A DNA stretch of 64,000 nucleotides. It comes from Acinetobacter sp. CFCC 10889 (lineage in GTDB: Bacteria > Pseudomonadota > Gammaproteobacteria > Pseudomonadales > Moraxellaceae). The number at the start of each line of letters is the position of its first letter. Position 1 is the first letter of the stretch. The stretch covers positions 21,489 through 85,488 of the forward strand of contig NZ_LQXQ01000016.1 of the NCBI RefSeq assembly GCF_003268395.1, read 5' to 3'. The translations under genes and the position numbers were made by a program. The notes beneath the pieces are model-generated. The model was not told the origin of the DNA and did not search any database. It saw only the letters and a program-made list of their open reading frames with translations. Positions 26,138-35,645 of this stretch are shown piece after piece.

Positions 26138-29100
26138 ATGAAAACATCAAACAAAAATTTCCTGAGTTCATGTCGTTATAAAGTTTTAGCAGCAAGTATT
26201 GCAGCAATATCGACCATGTTAGTCAGTACCAGTGTGACACAAGCGAGTGATATTGATATTTACCAAGATGCAAAGTCTGGTGATATTACGTTGATGTTTA
26301 TGCTAGATGTTTCAACCAGTATGAATGGAAAAGATGGTCAATCACAATCTCGATGGCAGCGTGTACAGGTTGCTATGCGTGACTTATTAAATGGTAATGC
26401 AAGTAAAGGTATTACTAAAATTAGTGATGACAAAATTATTGGGCTATCGACCCTAGGTGCAATATCGTTTAATAATCAGGGTAATTTAAACTCTAACAGT
26501 AGTAGCAGTAAAGGTGCTGTGTTAGTTCCTGCACGTCGTTTAGATGCTAAGGTTATTGAAAATAAAGTGGAAAAAACACAACGTGAATTGTTGGTGGATC
26601 GCATCAATAAAATTACAATGAAAACAAGTACGCCAACAGCTAAATCTTATGCAGAAGTGATTGCATATTTTATGGGAGTATCAACAGATAATAGTCAAGC
26701 GGATAGTGGATGGAGCTTCTCACATTCAACAACAAAAAAAGATAATAGATATGAATCACCATCTTCTTTAACACAAAGTGAGGATATACAAAAATGTAGT
26801 GGGCAAGGTATTTATGTACTTACAGATGGAGAGCCTAACTCGAATAGTGGTGTAAATAAATTAGCTGAAATTGCAATAAATAAAAGTGGATTTTCATGTA
26901 CTTCTAGCAGTGATGGGTGGGATTGCACGAACAAACTAAATGCTGCATTAATTAATCCTAGTTTAAATGGTAAAGGTTTAAAGTTTAAAACAGCAGTGGT
27001 TGGTTTTGGTAATGCATTTAATAATATTGCCTCATTTGATAAGACGAAAACAGAAGCAGAAAATATAGCAGCACTGGGAACGATAAATAGTGATGTTAAG
27101 CGTGCTGCACGTTGGGGAATTTTGGGTGAAGGTGGTTGGTATTCAGGTAATAGCTCTCAAGATGTAGTGGATAGCGTAAATGACTTTATTAGTAGTTTAT
27201 CTAAGGATATTCCATCGGTAACGACAGGCTCTCCGACGATTCCACGAGATGCTTTAAATCCTGCTGAGCTGCAAGATAATGCTTATTATCAAACCTTTCA
27301 GCCTACACCCAATACAAGTTATCAGCTTTGGTTAGGGAACTTAAAAAAATATTTAGTCAGTGAAAATGGTGTTTTAAAAGCTAAAAATGCAGCAACTGTA
27401 TTTGAAACAGATGGCAGTATTAAAGAGCCTGTTTATGATGCAAATGGGAATATCACATCTGCTGTTTATGATTTTTGGTCGAAAGCTTTGAATACTGCTG
27501 TAGAAAATGGCGATGAAAATACGGTTGGAAGTAAAAAGTTTGCTGCACGTGGTGGTGCATGGTCGCAAATGTTATTGGGTGTAAATGCAGAAAATAAAGC
27601 AGAACGTAAGCTTTTAACCAATCGTAAGGCTGTAAATGGTTCTTTTGTTGGCACTGGTGCATTACGTCAAGTGCAATTGACAGATCTTACAGATTCAATT
27701 TATAAAACTGATCCAGATCGGGGTTATTTGCTTTCATTATTAGGCTATAACATTGATGTTACTAATCTTCCTACAACTGTTGAGCAACTCAAAGCACAGC
27801 CAAATTTACGTCAAATGGGGGCGGTAATGCACTCCTATCCTTTATTAGTTACTAATAAAGGAAAATTAGAATATAACAAAACCACTAAAGTTATGGATTC
27901 AATCAATCGAGAAGACTATGTGCTGTTTGGAACAACACAAGGTTTATTGCATGTTGTTGATGCTGAAACAGGTGTAGAAAAATTTGCTTTTGTACCCCAT
28001 GAAATGATTGAAAAACAAAAAGATGCATTTAGATTATCTAGTGTAACGACTGGGGGCTTACAAAAACTTTATTATGGTATAGATGGGGCTTGGTCTCTGT
28101 ATACACAGTATGTTGTTGATAATAAGGGCAATCTTGTTGTTGGTAAGGGGCGTACAGATAGCCAGCAAGGTATGCAAATGGCTTATGGTGGATTACGTAT
28201 GGGGGGGCGTAGTTACTATGCGCTTGATCTGAGTAATATTGATAGTCCAAAGCTTAAATTTCATATTGATCCTGCAAGCCAAAAAGTTTATAGCGGTGAT
28301 TCTTCTACAACGTTTAGTGAACTGCAATATATGGGGCAAAGTTGGTCTAAACCATCTATTGGTTGGGTGAACTGGGGAGGGGCACGTAAACGTGTGATGT
28401 TTGTGGGTGGTGGCTATGATGCTGGTGGTGATGATGGTGATGCGCATACAAATAATGTGAAAGGATTGTATGAGGGGTATGAGAAAGCGACTTACAATCC
28501 AAGCCGATCTAAAGGTGCTGGGGTATATATGTTTGATGCTGACAACGGAGATCTACTTTGGTGGGCAAGTGATTATGCTACGGCTACGTCAGATGCAAAG
28601 GTGAATACAGGTGTTATTTCAACTCAAAGTAGAGATTTAAAGTATAGTGTTGTCAGTGAGATCCGTACTGTAGATCGTGATGGTGATGATTTAATTGATC
28701 ATTTGTATTTTGGTGATTTGGGTGGGCAATTATTTAGAATAGACTTGGATAATAAACAGAATACAAAAGGAGCTGTTCCCAAAGCCCCTGTTAAGCTTTT
28801 GACCTTAAATGCAGGTGAAAAAAGTCCAAGATTCTATGATATGCCAGGTTTTTCTTTATATAATCAAAATGGTACAACATTTGCTGTGATTTCACAGGGT
28901 AGCGGTAATCGTAGTACTCCTTTAGATAGCTATTCTTCTGATACAACATATGATTATGATGCTATTTACAATATCTATGATAAAGATGTTGCACGCCGTG
29001 ACTTATTTAACAGAACAGCAGGGTTAAATACACAAAATCTTGGAAAATTGAATTTAGGTGAAATTACAGAAAGTAACCGTTTTGCAGATACAACACTGGT

Positions 29101-29656
29101 TGCACCTTTTGCAGAGAAAGGTGGTTGGTTTTATCGTTTCCAAACGTGTACAGTGGGTGTAGATGGAAAGAAAACGGACTGCGATAAATATAAAAAACAA
29201 AGTGAAAAAGTCTTTGGTACTCCTTTAGTAATGAATTACAAACTCTATGTTTCTACTTTTGATGCAAGTAAACCAGGCATTTCAGGTGACTGTGGTGCAG
29301 GTGTGAAAGGTGAAAGTATGTTAACTGCTTTCTGTATGCCTTTTGGTCAATGCTCATCAAAATTAGAGCATGCACGTGGTGTGATTGGTGTGGGTATTCA
29401 TACGGTTACTGTCGGGGGTAAAAAAGGTGGTGGCACTGGGGAGGGCGGTGGTGATACTGGAAGTGGTGGGGAATGTGTAGGGAAAGACTGTCCACCCAAA
29501 GCGACAGGAGATACCAGTGCAACAAACTATTGTATTAATACCAGTGGTCGTATTGCTTTAACTGTAACAGGTGGATTTGGTAATGGTGAAGCGACAGAAA
29601 TGTGCCTAATCCCACAACGTTGGTATGAAAAACTCGCACCTAAAACAACATCTTAA
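26138..29656 (+). CDS. pilY1: PilY1/ComC-type pilus tip adhesin, copy 2
   Basis: A 1172-residue secreted tip adhesin with a signal peptide ending near TQASD (residue 38). A VWA-like domain has metal site D57-V-S-T-S61-M. The C-terminal PilY1 propeller has GLLHVVDAETGVEKF, YGGLRMGGRSYYALD, GQSWSKPSIG and calcium loop D-R-D-G-D-D-L-I-D (residues 846-854) before HLYFGDLGGQ. The domain plan matches copy 1, but the VWA region is strongly diverged. The tail differs: a Gly-rich linker (GGKKGGGTGEGGGDTGSGG) leads to a small Cys-rich end (ECVGKDCPPK, EMCLIPQRWYEKL). GGAG lies upstream of ATG 26138. It probably provides an alternative tip specificity. Confidence 0.93.
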   Translation: MKTSNKNFLSSCRYKVLAASIAAISTMLVSTSVTQASDIDIYQDAKSGDITLMFMLDVSTSMNGKDGQSQSRWQRVQVAMRDLLNGNASKGITKISDDKIIGLSTLGAISFNNQGNLNSNSSSSKGAVLVPARRLDAKVIENKVEKTQRELLVDRINKITMKTSTPTAKSYAEVIAYFMGVSTDNSQADSGWSFSHSTTKKDNRYESPSSLTQSEDIQKCSGQGIYVLTDGEPNSNSGVNKLAEIAINKSGFSCTSSSDGWDCTNKLNAALINPSLNGKGLKFKTAVVGFGNAFNNIASFDKTKTEAENIAALGTINSDVKRAARWGILGEGGWYSGNSSQDVVDSVNDFISSLSKDIPSVTTGSPTIPRDALNPAELQDNAYYQTFQPTPNTSYQLWLGNLKKYLVSENGVLKAKNAATVFETDGSIKEPVYDANGNITSAVYDFWSKALNTAVENGDENTVGSKKFAARGGAWSQMLLGVNAENKAERKLLTNRKAVNGSFVGTGALRQVQLTDLTDSIYKTDPDRGYLLSLLGYNIDVTNLPTTVEQLKAQPNLRQMGAVMHSYPLLVTNKGKLEYNKTTKVMDSINREDYVLFGTTQGLLHVVDAETGVEKFAFVPHEMIEKQKDAFRLSSVTTGGLQKLYYGIDGAWSLYTQYVVDNKGNLVVGKGRTDSQQGMQMAYGGLRMGGRSYYALDLSNIDSPKLKFHIDPASQKVYSGDSSTTFSELQYMGQSWSKPSIGWVNWGGARKRVMFVGGGYDAGGDDGDAHTNNVKGLYEGYEKATYNPSRSKGAGVYMFDADNGDLLWWASDYATATSDAKVNTGVISTQSRDLKYSVVSEIRTVDRDGDDLIDHLYFGDLGGQLFRIDLDNKQNTKGAVPKAPVKLLTLNAGEKSPRFYDMPGFSLYNQNGTTFAVISQGSGNRSTPLDSYSSDTTYDYDAIYNIYDKDVARRDLFNRTAGLNTQNLGKLNLGEITESNRFADTTLVAPFAEKGGWFYRFQTCTVGVDGKKTDCDKYKKQSEKVFGTPLVMNYKLYVSTFDASKPGISGDCGAGVKGESMLTAFCMPFGQCSSKLEHARGVIGVGIHTVTVGGKKGGGTGEGGGDTGSGGECVGKDCPPKATGDTSATNYCINTSGRIALTVTGGFGNGEATEMCLIPQRWYEKLAPKTTS

Positions 29657-29666
29657 TGGGTGAATT

Positions 29667-30122
29667 ATGAAAAAAAATAACTCATTTCAAGATGGTTTTA
29701 CGTTGATTGAAGTGATGGTTGTTGTAGTGATTGTGGCAATTTTTGCCGCAATCGCAATTCCATCTTATCAAGAATATGCACGTAGAGCTCAGGCGACTCA
29801 AGCACAAGAGCACTTGCAGCAAATTGCGATTGCATTAGATCGACATAAATCTAGAAATTTTAATTATCAAGGTTTTACATTACCTGTAGAAATGGAAGTT
29901 TCACCCAAAGGTGCAACGGGAAGTGCAGTCAGGTATAACTTCGCTGTGACTAGAGGTGCAGGGAATCAATCTTGGGTGATCACTGCATTTGCTGAAGATA
30001 CGAAAAATTATAATTTCCTCATGTCGAGCACAGGTATACGTTGTAAAAATAAAGCGGAAAATCTGATTGATGCCACAGCTGTTTCATGTGGTGATAAAGA
30101 TACGGGGCGTGAAGAATGGTAA
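29667..30122 (+). CDS. pilE: Minor pilin PilE-like (ComE/ComF type), copy 2a
   Basis: A 151-residue pilin. The leader [10 protein letters not shown] is cut before [22 protein letters not shown], then [21 protein letters not shown]. The C-terminal Cys pair is in GIRCKNK and VSCGDKD. It parallels copy 1a in place and in the C-terminal pattern (NFNYQGFT versus [20 protein letters not shown] versus [10 protein letters not shown]). It overlaps the next pilin start by seven bases, so translation is coupled. Confidence 0.86.
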   Translation: MKKNNSFQDGFTLIEVMVVVVIVAIFAAIAIPSYQEYARRAQATQAQEHLQQIAIALDRHKSRNFNYQGFTLPVEMEVSPKGATGSAVRYNFAVTRGAGNQSWVITAFAEDTKNYNFLMSSTGIRCKNKAENLIDATAVSCGDKDTGREEW

Positions 30123-30577
30123 AGCATAGCAAAGGTTTTACATTGATTGAGCTCATGATTGTGGTTGCAATAGTTGGAATTTTAGCGGCTATTGCTTATC
30201 CATCTTATCAAGAATATGTACGGAAAACACATAGAGCTGAAGCACAGTCTGAATTGCTCGAATTAGCAGCTCGGATTCAGCGCTTTAAAATTGCAAATTT
30301 TTCTTATGTACCACTTATAAATGATGTTGAAACACCAGTTACCCTAGCTGATTTACAGCATTCTGGAAAAATACCTACCCAAGGAACAGCTCGATATCGT
30401 ATTGAGCTGACAGATGTAGAGCCGAATACTTGGACTTTGATTGCAACACCAGAAGCAACTACCTCACAAAAAAATGATGGGTCTATTTGTTTAAATCACC
30501 GAGGTGAAAAGTTTTGGGCAAAAGGTCAAACATGTACAGCTACAGATTTAAGCAATACTTCCACATGGACGGATTAA
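30116..30577 (+). CDS. Minor pilin PilE-like (ComE/ComF type), copy 2b
   Basis: A 153-residue pilin starting with a very short leader, MVKHSKG, cut before [47 protein letters not shown] follows. The C-terminal Cys pair is in GSICLNHR and GQTCTATD. The start is inside the preceding pilin gene. It is the last gene of the second operon; about 145 bases follow before rpsP. No obvious terminator was found in that gap. Confidence 0.85.
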   Translation: MVKHSKGFTLIELMIVVAIVGILAAIAYPSYQEYVRKTHRAEAQSELLELAARIQRFKIANFSYVPLINDVETPVTLADLQHSGKIPTQGTARYRIELTDVEPNTWTLIATPEATTSQKNDGSICLNHRGEKFWAKGQTCTATDLSNTSTWTD

Positions 30578-30672
30578 AATTTAAATTCAAAACTGTGGAT
30601 AAATAAATTTTGCACTTTCTTTCGTGGTAAAGATAACGTAAAATATTGCCCTCTATGAAAGGGGTTTGAAAT

Positions 30673-30689
30673 GTTTCGATGGTCGAAAC
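30673..30689 (+). other. Small hairpin in rpsP leader
   Basis: GTTTCGA (30673-30679) and TCGAAAC (30683-30689) form a perfect 7-base stem with a 3-base loop in the untranslated leader, about 35 bases before rpsP. Its function is unknown. A leader element for the ribosomal-protein operon is possible but unproven. Confidence 0.4.
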
Positions 30690-30722
30690 AGGGATAATCC
30701 GTAAAAACTATAAGGTTCTATC

Positions 30723-30980
30723 ATGGTTGTTATTCGTCTTGCACGCGGTGGTGCTAAAAAACGTCCGTTCTATCAAATCATTGTGACTGATAGCCGTAAT
30801 GCACGTGACGGTCGTTTCATCGAACGTATCGGTTTCTTTAACCCTACAGCTCAAGGTAAAGCAGAAAAACTTCGTTTAGATGCTGACCGTTTTGCTCATT
30901 GGGTTTCACAAGGTGCGCAACCTTCTGAACGTGTTGCTTCTTTAGCTGCTCAAGCTAAAAAAGCTGCAGCTGCTGCATAA
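30723..30980 (+). CDS. rpsP: 30S ribosomal protein S16
   Basis: An 85-residue small-subunit protein. [17 protein letters not shown] is the S16 start, followed by [21 protein letters not shown], and it ends in an Ala/Lys-rich tail. It is the first gene of the conserved rpsP-rimM-trmD-rplS operon, present here in order on the plus strand. Codon use is that of a highly expressed gene (CGT for Arg, GGT for Gly), unlike the AT-rich pilin genes before it. Confidence 0.98.
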   Translation: MVVIRLARGGAKKRPFYQIIVTDSRNARDGRFIERIGFFNPTAQGKAEKLRLDADRFAHWVSQGAQPSERVASLAAQAKKAAAAA

Positions 30981-31007
30981 TTTTGACAATTAAGTAGTAG
31001 ATTGCCC

Positions 31008-31556
31008 ATGACACCAACACAGAATGTTCCCGAAGATCGTATTCAGATTGGACAGTTACGTTCAGCATATGGATTAAATGGGTGGCTCTGGGTCTATTCC
31101 AATACAGAACCGATGAGCAATATCTTTAACTATCTGCCTTGGTATATTGAGACCAAAGCAGGTTGGCAAATGGTTGATGTAAAACGTTGGAAACCACATG
31201 GCAAAGGCTTGGTTGTTTCGCTCAAAGGTGTAGTTGATCGCACCGGTGCAGATAATCTTGTTGGCGCAAATGTCTGGATTTCAAAGTCTCAACTGCCTCA
31301 AGCGGGTGTGGACGAGTACTATTGGACTGATTTGAAAGGCTTAACTGTGTTAGGTTTGGATGATCAAGAGCAAGAAGTTAATCTCGGCAAAATCCATGAA
31401 CTGTTTGAAACAGGCGCTAACGATGTGATGGTTGTTCGTGCAACATCCGACAGCGTTGATGGCGAAGAGCGCATGATTCCGTGGCATAAAGATATCGTAC
31501 AACGTGTTGATCTTGAAGCTGGTCGTATCTACGTGAATTGGGGCGTGGATTATTAA
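31008..31556 (+). CDS. rimM: Ribosome maturation factor RimM
   Basis: A 30S assembly factor that binds S19 and helps 16S rRNA 3' domain maturation. The 182-residue protein has the N-terminal beta-barrel start [21 protein letters not shown] and the PRC-barrel C-terminal part with [27 protein letters not shown] and [23 protein letters not shown] in short motifs. ATG 31008 is preferred over the TTG two codons upstream. It is 27 bases downstream of rpsP. Confidence 0.96.
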   Translation: MTPTQNVPEDRIQIGQLRSAYGLNGWLWVYSNTEPMSNIFNYLPWYIETKAGWQMVDVKRWKPHGKGLVVSLKGVVDRTGADNLVGANVWISKSQLPQAGVDEYYWTDLKGLTVLGLDDQEQEVNLGKIHELFETGANDVMVVRATSDSVDGEERMIPWHKDIVQRVDLEAGRIYVNWGVDY

Positions 31557-31609
31557 TTCTTAAATTTATTTTAAAGAATGAACGCAGCAGGAAAATAGAG
31601 GAGTCTGCG

Positions 31610-32302
31610 ATGTTTTTTGCAGTCATTACGCTGTTTCCTGAAATGTTTGAAGCGATTACAGCCTACGGGATTAGCGGACGCGCAGCAAAACGTGATTTGA
31701 TTCAAGTCCATTGTATCAATCCGCGTGAGTTTGCTGAGGGCAACTACAAAAGAGTGGATGAACGTCCATTTGGTGGTGGTCCAGGTATGGTGATGATGGC
31801 GGAGCCTCTAAGCAAAGCAATCCATCGTGCCAAAGAACTTGCAGTGCAAGCGGGAGCAGTTCATGTCCCTGTGGTGTATATGTCACCGCAAGGAAAGACC
31901 TTAAATGAATCTGCGGTACAACAATTTATTGATTATGATGGATTGATTGTGTTGTGTGGTCGTTATGAAGGTGTTGATGAGCGTTTGATCCAACAATATG
32001 TTGATCAGGAATGGTCAATTGGAGATTACGTCTTGTCAGGTGGTGAATTGCCTGCGATGGTTTTATTAGACAGTATTATTCGACGTTTGCCGAATGCAAT
32101 GTCTGATGAACAATCACACGTACAAGATTCATTTGTAGATGGTCTTTTAGACTGTCCACAATATACCAAGCCAGACCATTTTGAAGGTTTGGATGTGCCT
32201 GAGGTATTAAAATCTGGGCATCATGCAAATATTGAAAAATGGCGGTTTTGCAGCGTTATCAACGCACACTTGAACGTCGACCTGAATTGGTTGAAAAAGT
32301 AG
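31610..32302 (+). pseudogene. trmD: tRNA (guanine-N1-)-methyltransferase with C-terminal frameshift
   Basis: Methylates G37 of tRNAs next to the anticodon to prevent frameshifting. ATG 31610 starts [13 protein letters not shown]. The SPOUT knot is intact: [36 protein letters not shown]. Near codon 213, the sequence CGG TTTT GCAG has four T where five are expected. The read frame ends at 32302 (230 residues) with an unrelated tail. Adding one T restores [17 protein letters not shown] and the normal end at 32355 (248 residues, the family length). trmD is essential in many bacteria, so a sequencing error is quite possible. If it is real, the enzyme lacks part of its tRNA-binding C-terminal domain. 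Confidence 0.9.
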
Positions 32303-32495
32303 AGTTGACCAAGCAGCAAAAAAAATGGCTTCGGGATTCTGATACTCAAAATTAATTTGAGTATTCTTTAATAGGCTCTTTATTGGTTGAGATGGTCAAC
32401 AATAAAGAGAAAGATAATCGGGTTGATATGCGATATAGCCTCTGTCCCCAGTGGTATTCAGACCTCTTCTGACCCACATATATCGGAGATACCCC

Positions 32496-32867
32496 ATGAG
32501 CGGTAAGCATCCTTTAGTTCAAGTTATTGAAAATGCACAATTAAAATCTGATATCCCTGCTTTTGCACCAGGTGATACAGTGATCGTTTCTGTAAAAGTA
32601 AAAGAGGGCGATCGTGAACGTCTTCAGGCTTTTGAAGGTGTTGTAATTGCGATTAAAAATCGTGGTTTGAACTCTGCTTTCACTGTTCGTAAAATCTCTA
32701 GCGGTGTTGGTGTTGAGCGTGTTTTCCAAACTCACTCTCCAATCGTTGCTGGTATCGAAGTGAAACGTCGTGGTGACGTTCGTCGTGCTAAACTTTACTA
32801 TCTTCGTGAATTGTCTGGTAAAGCTGCACGTATTCGTGAAAAATTACCAGCACGTAAAGCGAAATAA
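32496..32867 (+). CDS. rplS: 50S ribosomal protein L19
   Basis: A 123-residue large-subunit protein at the 30S-50S interface. [17 protein letters not shown] opens the protein. The core contains [20 protein letters not shown] and [12 protein letters not shown], and [14 protein letters not shown] is the L19 end. ATG 32496 with CGGAG at 32484-32488 is chosen; the frame's earlier start (32451) is not conserved. It is the last gene of the rpsP operon, followed by a strong terminator. Confidence 0.98.
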   Translation: MSGKHPLVQVIENAQLKSDIPAFAPGDTVIVSVKVKEGDRERLQAFEGVVIAIKNRGLNSAFTVRKISSGVGVERVFQTHSPIVAGIEVKRRGDVRRAKLYYLRELSGKAARIREKLPARKAK

Positions 32868-32884
32868 TTCGTTTTATACGTGTG

Positions 32885-32913
32885 AAAAAATGCGCCTTTT
32901 GGCGCATTTTTTA
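32885..32913. terminator. Terminator after rplS
   Basis: AAAAATGCGCC-TTTT-GGCGCATTTTTT is a perfect GC-rich stem with flanking A and T runs. It ends the rpsP operon, and from the other side the minus-strand secreted-protein gene. Confidence 0.92.
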
Positions 32914-32945
32914 TGTCTTATTTTTATATTTTAGATCATGACTAT

Positions 32946-33611
32946 CTATTGGCATTTACCTTTAGAAATAGAGCTGATTGTGCCATCTTGAGGTTTCAGT
33001 TTTAAGCAAATTGTGGCATTTTCAATAATGTTTGATTCACCTTTCAGCGATATAGCGCCTCCTGCATTATAAACAAAAAATTCATGACCATCTTTCGTGG
33101 TAAATGCATAACCATCGCCTGATTCACTCATTCCTAAATGTTCTTTGACAACCACAGTCATTTGACTACTTTTTTCAGCGACAATATAAAAAAGTCTACT
33201 GCCCATTTTATTTTTACCTTGGTCTTTTATGGTAAATTTACCTTTCAAGTTACCTGTTTTTTTATTCCAAGTGACATAGGGAGAGCATTTTCCGATGGTA
33301 TCTTCGGCATTTGGATTATCAATTTTGTCACATTCGATAAATACCTCGAAATCTTGTTTTCCCATTGGAGCAACGTAAAAAGTTGGGCTAACACCTCGAT
33401 ATCCTGAAGTAATATCATCAAATTCATTTGGATTTTTAATGGTTAAATCCAATAATACGACTTTGTTTTTATTATTTTGTAAGAATTGTGCGAATTGAGG
33501 ATCTTGTTTTGGAATACCTTTATAGCTATTCACTGGGTTTGCATAAAGTGTGAAAGATGAGATCAATGTGATATTGAGTAGTGTTAATTTTATAAAGCTT
33601 GAGAGTTTCAT
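32946..33611 (-). CDS. Secreted protein of unknown function
   Basis: Not recognised. The 221-residue product has a clear Sec signal peptide (MKLSSFIKLTLLNITLISSF, cut near YANP). The mature part is mostly beta-like and hydrophilic, with Cys in FIECDKIDN, IGKCSPYV, ATICLKL and the C-terminal SKGKCQ, suggesting two disulphides. Motifs such as SPTFYVAPMGKQDFEVF and GHEFFVYNAGGAISL did not suggest a family. ATG 33611 is chosen over the frame's earlier start because AGGA precedes it and the signal peptide then begins properly. It is monocistronic between rplS and truB. Periplasmic or outer-membrane-associated location is inferred. Confidence 0.7.
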   Translation of the reverse strand: MKLSSFIKLTLLNITLISSFTLYANPVNSYKGIPKQDPQFAQFLQNNKNKVVLLDLTIKNPNEFDDITSGYRGVSPTFYVAPMGKQDFEVFIECDKIDNPNAEDTIGKCSPYVTWNKKTGNLKGKFTIKDQGKNKMGSRLFYIVAEKSSQMTVVVKEHLGMSESGDGYAFTTKDGHEFFVYNAGGAISLKGESNIIENATICLKLKPQDGTISSISKGKCQ

Positions 33612-33883
33612 CGCGATTCCTGAAAAAAATGCTTGTAGTGTTGTGAAATAGTGTTCTATTTTAATGAATTTATTCAATATTTTGAAATGCTATCAGTTAC
33701 TTTAAACGTTTTCAAGTTCGTACTTTTTTATGTGTAAAGTAGTTTTTAAACCTATTTTATGGGCGTTTATATAGGAAAATAAGTATAAATTTATCATTCC
33801 CTTTGCAAATAATCCGATAGATCATTGTTAATTTTTCGCTGAGATTGATAACATGGCGACTAAGAATATTGCTTAGTTTTGTT

Positions 33884-34789
33884 ATGAAATCATCTGCACC
33901 TAAAATCCAGCGTCGCCCGATTAGTGGCGTTTTTTTATTGAATAAACCACTTGGCATTAGCTCAAATGCAGCTTTGCAACGTGTACGTTGGTTATTTCGT
34001 GCAGACAAAGGTGGGCATACTGGCGCATTAGACCCTTTAGCTTCGGGGTTATTGCCGATTTGTTTGGGTGAGGCGACCAAATTTTCGCATTTTTTACTCG
34101 ACTCAACCAAACGTTATCAGACCACAGTTCATTTGGGACACAGCACAACAACAGGTGATGTTGAAGGTGAGGTGTTACTCGAACAAACTGTACCTGAACT
34201 GACTGAAGCGCAAATCCAAGCAGTTTTGGCACAATTTACAGGGGATATTCTGCAAGTTCCCCCAATGTATTCGGCACTTAAAAAACAAGGTCGACCTTTA
34301 TATGAGTTGGCTCGTCAGGGTATTGAGATTGAGCGTGAAGCACGTCCAATTACGATTGATCAAATTGAATTATTGTCATTTACTGCAAATAGTTTGACTT
34401 TAGATGTGACCTGTTCAAAAGGAACATATATCCGTGTTTTAGGTGAAGATATTGCCAAAGCTTTGGGTACTTACGGGCATTTAACGTATTTGCATCGTAT
34501 TCAAACAGGAGCATTTGAACTAAATCCTGAGTTTACCATTGAATATTTAGAAAGTTTAACTGAACAACAGCGTGAAGCATTGTTATTGCCTGTATATGCA
34601 CCGATTGACCATTTTCCAAAAATTCAGGTGCCTGATGGACGTGCTGAATATTTTAGTCGAGGCATGGAGAGTAATATTGATCATGCTGCAACGGCGCAAG
34701 TGGTGGTTTTTGATGGTGAAAAATGTTTAGGTTTGGCTGAAATTACAGAGAAGAAGCGTCTTGTGCCAAAACGTGTTTTGAACTTGTAA
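33884..34789 (+). CDS. truB: tRNA pseudouridine-55 synthase
   Basis: Makes pseudouridine 55 in the T-loop of tRNAs. The 301-residue protein has the TruB signatures [40 protein letters not shown] with the catalytic Asp, [10 protein letters not shown], and [22 protein letters not shown] shortened PUA-like C-terminus follows. ATG 33884 (MKSSAPK) is chosen; the upstream in-frame TTG 33845 is unlikely. Its usual partners rbfA/infB are not adjacent. The TSUP permease gene follows after 24 bases, so the two may share a transcript. Confidence 0.96.
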   Translation: MKSSAPKIQRRPISGVFLLNKPLGISSNAALQRVRWLFRADKGGHTGALDPLASGLLPICLGEATKFSHFLLDSTKRYQTTVHLGHSTTTGDVEGEVLLEQTVPELTEAQIQAVLAQFTGDILQVPPMYSALKKQGRPLYELARQGIEIEREARPITIDQIELLSFTANSLTLDVTCSKGTYIRVLGEDIAKALGTYGHLTYLHRIQTGAFELNPEFTIEYLESLTEQQREALLLPVYAPIDHFPKIQVPDGRAEYFSRGMESNIDHAATAQVVVFDGEKCLGLAEITEKKRLVPKRVLNL

Positions 34790-34813
34790 TGCATCCGATG
34801 TAAGGGAAAGTTG

Positions 34814-35581
34814 ATGGAACTTGAACTGATACTGAGCTTGGTATTCTTTGCTTTTTGTGCAGGTGCAATTGATGCAGCAGTGGGTGGTGGTGGTTTGATT
34901 CAAATCCCTGCTTTAATGGGAGCACTGCCGCACTCACCTACTGCAACAATCTTTGGAACCAATAAATTGGCTTCGATTTGTGGTACAGCATCCGCAGCAT
35001 TTTCTTATTTACGCCAAGTTAAAATTCAGTGGAAATTATTAGTAGTAATTGCTGTGACTGCTTTTGTGAGTGCTTTTGGCGGGGCTGCTTGTGTCTCGTT
35101 GATTCCACAAGAGATCTTACGTCCATTTGTACTGTTCATGTTGATCGTGATTGCAGTCTATACCTTGATGAAAAAGCAATTTGGTCAAGTCCATATACAG
35201 CAAGAAATTACACGAAAAGTGCTGATTTTGGCAGGTGTGGGGGGCTTATTGATTGGCTTTTATGACGGAATTTTTGGTCCGGGGACGGGTAGTTTTTTTA
35301 TTTTCTATTTTATTCGTTATTTAAAAGTTGATTTTTTACATGCTTCGGCATTATCGAAAATTGGTAATTTTATGACCAATTTTGCAGCATTAAGTTTTTT
35401 TATTCCGACAGGGCATGTGTTGTTTCAGTTGGGCTTGATGATGGCGGTTGCCAATGTTTGCGGCTCATTGGTTGGTGTAAAAATGGCATTAAAATATGGC
35501 AGTGGTTTTATTCGAATTTTATTTTTGATTTTGGTCAGTATCTTGATTTGTCGTTTGGCGTATCAAATGTTTTGGGTTTGA
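34814..35581 (+). CDS. TSUP family membrane permease (TauE/SafE, YfcA-like)
   Basis: A 255-residue inner-membrane protein with about eight hydrophobic segments. The TSUP signature occurs in both halves: GAIDAAVGGGGLIQIPALM at the N-terminus with FGTNKLASICGTASAAFSY, and GFYDGIFGPGTGSFFIFYF in the middle. The family exports or imports organosulphur compounds, sulphite or sulphonates; YfcA-type members are of unknown substrate. ATG 34814 is used rather than the TTG one codon earlier, with GGGAAAG upstream. It ends at a strong bidirectional terminator. Confidence 0.9.
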   Translation: MELELILSLVFFAFCAGAIDAAVGGGGLIQIPALMGALPHSPTATIFGTNKLASICGTASAAFSYLRQVKIQWKLLVVIAVTAFVSAFGGAACVSLIPQEILRPFVLFMLIVIAVYTLMKKQFGQVHIQQEITRKVLILAGVGGLLIGFYDGIFGPGTGSFFIFYFIRYLKVDFLHASALSKIGNFMTNFAALSFFIPTGHVLFQLGLMMAVANVCGSLVGVKMALKYGSGFIRILFLILVSILICRLAYQMFWV

Positions 35582-35613
35582 GTCATTTTTTATTCCACAA
35601 TATTTCAAAATAA

Positions 35614-35645
35614 AAAAAAGCGCTGATCATTTCAGCGCTTTTTTC
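35614..35645. terminator. Bidirectional terminator between TSUP and EamA genes
   Basis: AAAAAAGCGCTGA-TCAT-TTCAGCGCTTTTTT: a long stem with A and T runs on both sides, lying between converging genes. Confidence 0.92.

Noticed and set aside
33757..34110. 117-codon minus-strand frame
   Set aside because: Antisense to the conserved N-terminal part of truB; the product resembles nothing known.
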